Shown here: piece after piece, positions 53,671-57,664 of the stretch
Layout: the number at the start of each line of letters is the position of its first letter
Position numbering within the stretch: the stretch's first letter is position 1
Assembly: GCA_035367155.1 (NCBI GenBank)
Contig: DAOSJI010000005.1
Coordinates: forward strand, 1 to 57,664
Length of the DNA: 57,664 nt
Reading direction: 5' to 3'
DNA from: JAAYSA01 sp035367155
Lineage (GTDB): Bacteria > Bacillota_I > Bacilli_A > RFN20 > CAG-826
Made by a program: the position numbers and the translations under genes
The notes under the pieces: model-generated
Database searches by the model: none
What the model was told of the DNA's origin: nothing
Seen by the model: the letters and a program-made list of their open reading frames with translations, nothing else

Positions 53671-55201
53671 GTTGTTCCTCCTTTTTAATATCATTTAAAG
53701 TGCGTTTTGCTTCATTGAGGCCGGATTTGTAGGCACTTGAATAACCTAAAAGTCTATCGCCGAAGCCACCACACATTCTTAACCCTTTAATAAAAGCATC
53801 ATCATTAACCATTTGTGCTCTAGCCATTAAGGCATCAAGTGGTTGAGATTCATAGCCATAAATTGTTCCTTGAGGATGACCTCCGTATCGAGCATAAGTA
53901 ACAGGCGTAGCTATTGCTAATTCTTCAATATGACCAAATTTTTTAGCACCTGTTGCAAGTTCGAACTTTTCAATAAATCTTCTAGCTACTTCATTTTTCT
54001 TTTTAAAATAATCTTTTTCTTCAACTTCTGCCCAAACATCATCCATATATAGCGAAGTTATGTATAAAATAGTTGTTCCAGGAGGAGAACAATTTGGTAC
54101 AACATGATTTAGACAAACTGTAGCTTGACCTGCTGATGAATCTAGGTTTTTCATTTTTTCATAAATGACATTGGAATCAGCAGTATCATAAACAAAATAA
54201 CTATGATCAGTAATTCCTAACTCTTCAGGGCTTTTGTTAAGCCCAAGAAAGATTGTAATACCGCGTCCAGCAATTTTTCTAAAATTTGCAAGTTTTAAGG
54301 CGCCTTCAGGTACTACTTTTTTATCTAACATCTTTCCGTAAACTGTATGTGGCGACATGTATGCTATTACATGTCTTGACATATACTTTTCTCCAGATGT
54401 TAACTCAACTCCTTCAACATCCCCATTTACATCAGTTAATATTCTACTAACTTCGCAGTTATAAAAAATATCACCACCTAATTCATGGATTCGCTTTTCA
54501 AAAGCAAGACTCATTTCATGACTTCTATATTTTGGAGCAACCGCGCCAAATAAGTAGTATTTATATGTCATATTTGCATAATGAGCAAAGTTTAAATCTG
54601 CAGTTCTAGTGCCTAAATAAGACCAATATGCACTAATGATCTGTTGTGTTTTCTTAGGGAAGCCTTCCATTTCAAAGACTTTATCAACTGAGTAGGAACC
54701 ATATTTAAGATAATCCATATATTTTTCTTTCATTACTTCCATATCTGGTTTACCTTTTGACATACCAATATAGGTCATTGCATCAGCAACATTAATACTC
54801 ATATCAATGAATCGCTTCATATATTTATCGCCATCTTCACATATAGTTTTAGCAGCTTCAATAATATTATCTATGCCTGTTGGCATCGTAAAATCAATTC
54901 CTTCTTTTAAAGCAATTAGGCGATAAGCGTTTTTAATTTGTAGCCACTCAATTTTATCTAATACACCAAGTTCTTCAAAAAGAGCATAGGTTGAACCAGT
55001 GGAACTTCCTTGCCCCTTACCGTTAAGTTCATGAAGAGATGCCTCAAATTCAAACCGACCACGCACAAAACTCGTAGCAAAGCCACCTGGAATATTATGC
55101 TTTTCTAAAACAAGGCACGACTTGCCACCTTGAAGAATTGTGACAGCAGCGGCAAGTCCGCCATTACCTGCTCCAATTACTATTACATCGTACTTTTTCA
55201 A
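53663..55201 (-). CDS. CrtI/retinol-saturase-like FAD oxidoreductase
   Basis: A 512-aa flavoprotein of the phytoene desaturase/CrtISO/retinol saturase superfamily. It opens with VIVIGAGNGGLAAAV (FAD loop) and LEKHNIPGGFATSF, and ends with the family's GLRMCGGFGDRLLGYSSA motif. Enzymes of this family oxidise, isomerise or saturate hydrophobic polyene or isoprenoid chains. No carotenoid synthesis gene is in the window. It is directly between the lipid kinase and the reductase, suggesting a lipid-chain redox reaction; substrate unknown. Confidence 0.85.
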   Translation of the reverse strand: MKKYDVIVIGAGNGGLAAAVTILQGGKSCLVLEKHNIPGGFATSFVRGRFEFEASLHELNGKGQGSSTGSTYALFEELGVLDKIEWLQIKNAYRLIALKEGIDFTMPTGIDNIIEAAKTICEDGDKYMKRFIDMSINVADAMTYIGMSKGKPDMEVMKEKYMDYLKYGSYSVDKVFEMEGFPKKTQQIISAYWSYLGTRTADLNFAHYANMTYKYYLFGAVAPKYRSHEMSLAFEKRIHELGGDIFYNCEVSRILTDVNGDVEGVELTSGEKYMSRHVIAYMSPHTVYGKMLDKKVVPEGALKLANFRKIAGRGITIFLGLNKSPEELGITDHSYFVYDTADSNVIYEKMKNLDSSAGQATVCLNHVVPNCSPPGTTILYITSLYMDDVWAEVEEKDYFKKKNEVARRFIEKFELATGAKKFGHIEELAIATPVTYARYGGHPQGTIYGYESQPLDALMARAQMVNDDAFIKGLRMCGGFGDRLLGYSSAYKSGLNEAKRTLNDIKKEEQHG

Positions 55202-55203
55202 TT

Positions 55204-56052
55204 TTAATCCCCAAATTGCACAGTATATGTAGTAACATCAGGTACTACTTCTCCATCAATTTGAAGAGCACATGGTGCATCGTAAATTACTGTGATTTTC
55301 TTTCCTACAAAACTAGTAATATATTTTTTCTTATCATGCTTTCCACTTGAAAAAGTTGGGAAACGAAGTAATGAACGCAGGCGTCCCTTACTTGATAATA
55401 CAGTAAGAGTAACAGTTCCGTTATTATTTAAGCGATCTTGTTTTGGAGCAGCATTAATGCCTCCTCCGTAAAAGCGACCGTTCATTGTTGCGGCTACCCA
55501 AACATTTTTAAACTCATGTTCTTTTCCATCAACAATTACTTTACAATTTTTAGTTTGATAGCTAGTTAAAAGGAGTTTTACAGCGATTTTAGAATAATTA
55601 ATGACAGCATCAGGATTTTCTTTTCGAATTTGATCACCAACTAAACAAGTATCACCATCAACTCCATAGCCAATCCCATTGATGAAGCGACGCTTTAGTC
55701 CCGACACTTCAATAAAAGGTAAATTCCTAATAAATGGTTTTAAATCAACTTTTCCATCTTTTTCAAGGTGTTCAACATCTCGGTAAAAGTCGTTACCTGA
55801 ACCACATTTTACATAATAAAGTGGGTTGTTAATTTTACATTTTTCAATATCATTAACAAACCAATTAAGTGTTCCATCTCCACCTGTTAAGATGACTTCA
55901 TCATCTTTTTTTAACTTTGAAAAGAACTCACAAAAGTTAAGGCCGATGACACTTTTAAAAGTAGGGTCAAGACCTTGTTTTTTGGCCCATTCTTGAGCAT
56001 CTTATTCTCCCCTTTTATTATTGGCAAGGGGATTAAACAACAAATAAAGCAT
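55204..56052 (-). pseudogene. Diacylglycerol/sphingosine-type lipid kinase, interrupted by one TAA
   Basis: The frame opens at 56052 (GGAGG upstream) as MLYLLFNPLAN and runs 282 codons, broken only by TAA at codon 17 (56002-56004, after KRGE). The rest is coherent: catalytic ILTGGDGTLNW, CGSGNDFYRD, and the C-terminal lipid-kinase half INGIGYGVDGD. The longest intact piece starts at GTG 55707, after the catalytic loop, and cannot be active. The family phosphorylates diacylglycerol or similar lipids. The stop may be a real mutation, a consensus error or, least likely, a recoding site. Confidence 0.82.
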
Positions 56053-56078
56053 TATATTCCTCCTTTTTTTAAATATAT

Positions 56079-56651
56079 TTAATTTTTATTGTTTTTAATT
56101 AGGGCAATTTGACCATAGAATGTATCTGTCATTATTTGTTTAATTTTTTCGCTATTTGGTTTCATATAACCAGATATAATCATTACAGCTAGACCATGAA
56201 TTGTAAGCCAAGAAATTTCAATGATTTTTACGGCTTCCTTTTTAGTTAATTCAAAATCATTACGAATTACAGAAACTATATAATCTAAGTTTTCATCTGC
56301 TGCATCCTCAACACTAAAGGAATTGTTTTGTCTATCCATAAATAATGCTTCATAATAATTAGGTTCCTTGTATGCAAACATTAGGTATTCAACGCCAACA
56401 TCTCGAAAATGAACTGCATCTGTTCTAGCTTTTAATTTACCAATGTGAGCATTATAAATTGATTTAATTTCTTTTCTAGTTTCTTCACGAAGTTTTTTCA
56501 TTGTACCGAATTGATAATAAATCGGTTGAATTGAACAATTTAATGCTTTCGCTAATGATCTAGCATTTAAGGCGGATTTTCCTCTTTGTCTAACAATTTT
56601 TACAGCTGCTGAGATTATATCTTCTCTTGTTGCTTTCACTCTGTTTGCCAT
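56079..56651 (-). CDS. TetR-family transcriptional regulator
   Basis: A 190-aa repressor with the N-terminal helix-turn-helix (residues 10-55: ALNARSLAKALNCSIQPIYYQF) and a ligand-binding helical domain, whose ligand cannot be inferred. It is the first gene of the operon, 26 bases before the lipid kinase, so it probably autoregulates the module. AAGGAG site before the ATG. Confidence 0.92.
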   Translation of the reverse strand: MANRVKATREDIISAAVKIVRQRGKSALNARSLAKALNCSIQPIYYQFGTMKKLREETRKEIKSIYNAHIGKLKARTDAVHFRDVGVEYLMFAYKEPNYYEALFMDRQNNSFSVEDAADENLDYIVSVIRNDFELTKKEAVKIIEISWLTIHGLAVMIISGYMKPNSEKIKQIMTDTFYGQIALIKNNKN

Positions 56652-56871
56652 ATATTAAATTTCTCCTTATATATATCTAATGTTATGTTATATCCAAAAT
56701 AAAAAAAATTTTTAATATATTTCGAACTGTTTTATTTCTATATTTATTTTAACTAATCCATTATTGCCTCGCAACATTTGACTATAATTATAAAAAATAT
56801 GATATTTTAAAGTATCTTTCTAAAACTAGAAAAATGTAAATTAGCGTTTCATTTGAATGAAAAAGTAATCA
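56652..56871. other. Promoter region of the TetR operon
   Basis: Only A/T-rich sequence without a gene. A TTGGAT-N16-TATATA pair lies immediately upstream of the TetR ribosome site, but its leader would be very short; a second TATAAC further upstream is an alternative. No convincing operator palindrome is seen. Confidence 0.35.
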
Positions 56872-57663
56872 TTAATCTGAATTTTCAAAATCGGAATAAA
56901 AAACTTTTCCTTTTTTTTCTTGCCATTTTTTTATTCGGTTAGCTATTCCCTTTGGCAAATAGTCCGATGCCATTGTTTGCACAAAAAGTTTAAAATCTTC
57001 TTTATATGTTCTTACTTTTCTATCACTTACATACAATTTGTTCTTTTTAATAAATTTCAAGCCACGCCTTAAATATTTGCCTTTTCTAACGATATCTTCA
57101 AAAGGAAAAACGTTTTCTTTTAAATAAGCAAAACAAAATAGCTCATTTTCGCGTGATCTTTTAGTCAATCTCACTTCTGTTTTCCAAATGTCTTCATCTG
57201 GAACTAATACTTTTTTTAAAGAGTCTACTTTCCATATTCCTGGATACATATTTACTTCATACACATTATGTAAAGGTAGTTTCTTTAAACCAAGTTCGTT
57301 AACTTTAGTTTTATTTTTTGGTTTTTTGAAAAATCTACAATAATCAACATTGTTTTTAATAATGAAGTCAAAAATTTTAATTAAATGTTTCTGATCAACA
57401 TTATCTTTTAAGAAATAATCATCAAAGGTTAAAAAAACATATTTTGTAGTTACTTCGTCAATTGCTGCAATTAAACGATTTGAAGGTTCAGAATTATATA
57501 TTTTAAGATTATCATGATAATTGAATGGGTAAAGTGCTTCCCCATCGCTGATAATTTGAAATTTTGGATGGTTAGGCCAAAATTTAGTCAAAAGAAAAAC
57601 ATTATTGTCCCATAGATCACTAAATTTTGCGCAGCTAAGAATAATGATTGTAATATTTTCATC
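56872..57663 (-). CDS. Partial gene at the right edge, glycosyltransferase-like
   Basis: The frame is open from the window edge (57663) to the stop at 56872, so the 5' end and true start lie outside. The visible 263 residues begin with NITIIILSCAKFSDLWD and include TKYVFLTFDDYFL, an acidic motif like the DxD of GT-A enzymes. I do not recognise the family with certainty; a sugar transferase acting on surface glycans is likely from this motif. A TTG at 57591 is not a convincing start. Confidence 0.55.
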   Translation of the reverse strand, partial: DENITIIILSCAKFSDLWDNNVFLLTKFWPNHPKFQIISDGEALYPFNYHDNLKIYNSEPSNRLIAAIDEVTTKYVFLTFDDYFLKDNVDQKHLIKIFDFIIKNNVDYCRFFKKPKNKTKVNELGLKKLPLHNVYEVNMYPGIWKVDSLKKVLVPDEDIWKTEVRLTKRSRENELFCFAYLKENVFPFEDIVRKGKYLRRGLKFIKKNKLYVSDRKVRTYKEDFKLFVQTMASDYLPKGIANRIKKWQEKKGKVFYSDFENSD

Positions 57664-57664
57664 T

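Overview
The window reads as the chromosome of a very AT-rich bacterium from the Firmicutes/Tenericutes side of the tree (Bacilli, Erysipelotrichia or a walled relative of the Mollicutes). This placement is an inference from gene content: an FMN riboswitch, ParA/ParB beside mnmG-rsmG, a sufC-D-S-U-B operon, YhaM, DegV proteins, zinc-type L31, LemA and lipobox lipoproteins. TAA, TAG and TGA all end intact genes, so the code looks standard and TGA is not read as tryptophan.

Layout. 1-9.1 kb (minus strand): an FMN riboswitch whose gene lies off the left edge, then parB, parA, rsmG, mnmG and the complete SUF Fe-S assembly operon, nearly all overlapping. The mnmG-rsmG-parA-parB block is normally origin-proximal. 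9.2-13.2 kb (plus): two PrsA-like lipoproteins and a HIT hydrolase. 13.2-17.4 kb (minus): yhaM, recX, a GT4 glycosyltransferase and a YbhN-type membrane protein. 17.5-28.6 kb: GH3 beta-glucosidase, alpha/beta hydrolase, methylglyoxal synthase, CapF-like and UDP-glucose dehydrogenase genes, a well-delimited unassigned small RNA, LemA with its partner, metG and rpmE. 28.9-38.8 kb: a damaged membrane protein gene, GT2, tldD/tldE, a tandem degV pair with one copy lacking a start codon, and a large amidase gene cut by three in-frame stops.

39.2-51.5 kb (minus) is a surface-polysaccharide locus: two glycosyltransferases, a CDP-6-deoxysugar cassette (rfbF, rfbG, epimerase/reductase, RfbC-like), Wzy-like and Wzx-like membrane proteins, a MacB-like orphan, an FrhB-like Fe-S protein, LicD and a TagD-like cytidylyltransferase. 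Together these suggest a repeat-unit glycan carrying 6-deoxysugar and phospho-substituents. 51.8-56.7 kb (minus) is a compact operon: TetR regulator, lipid kinase (broken by one TAA), CrtI-like flavoprotein, ferredoxin reductase with a [2Fe-2S] domain, and YhhN/TMEM86 protein. It looks like a regulated lipid-redox module and is my best candidate for an undescribed system. The right edge holds a partial gene.

A recurring theme is gene damage: four loci between 28.9 and 56.1 kb carry in-frame stops or a lost start codon, with only one frameshift. They may be recent pseudogenes or consensus errors; raw reads would decide.
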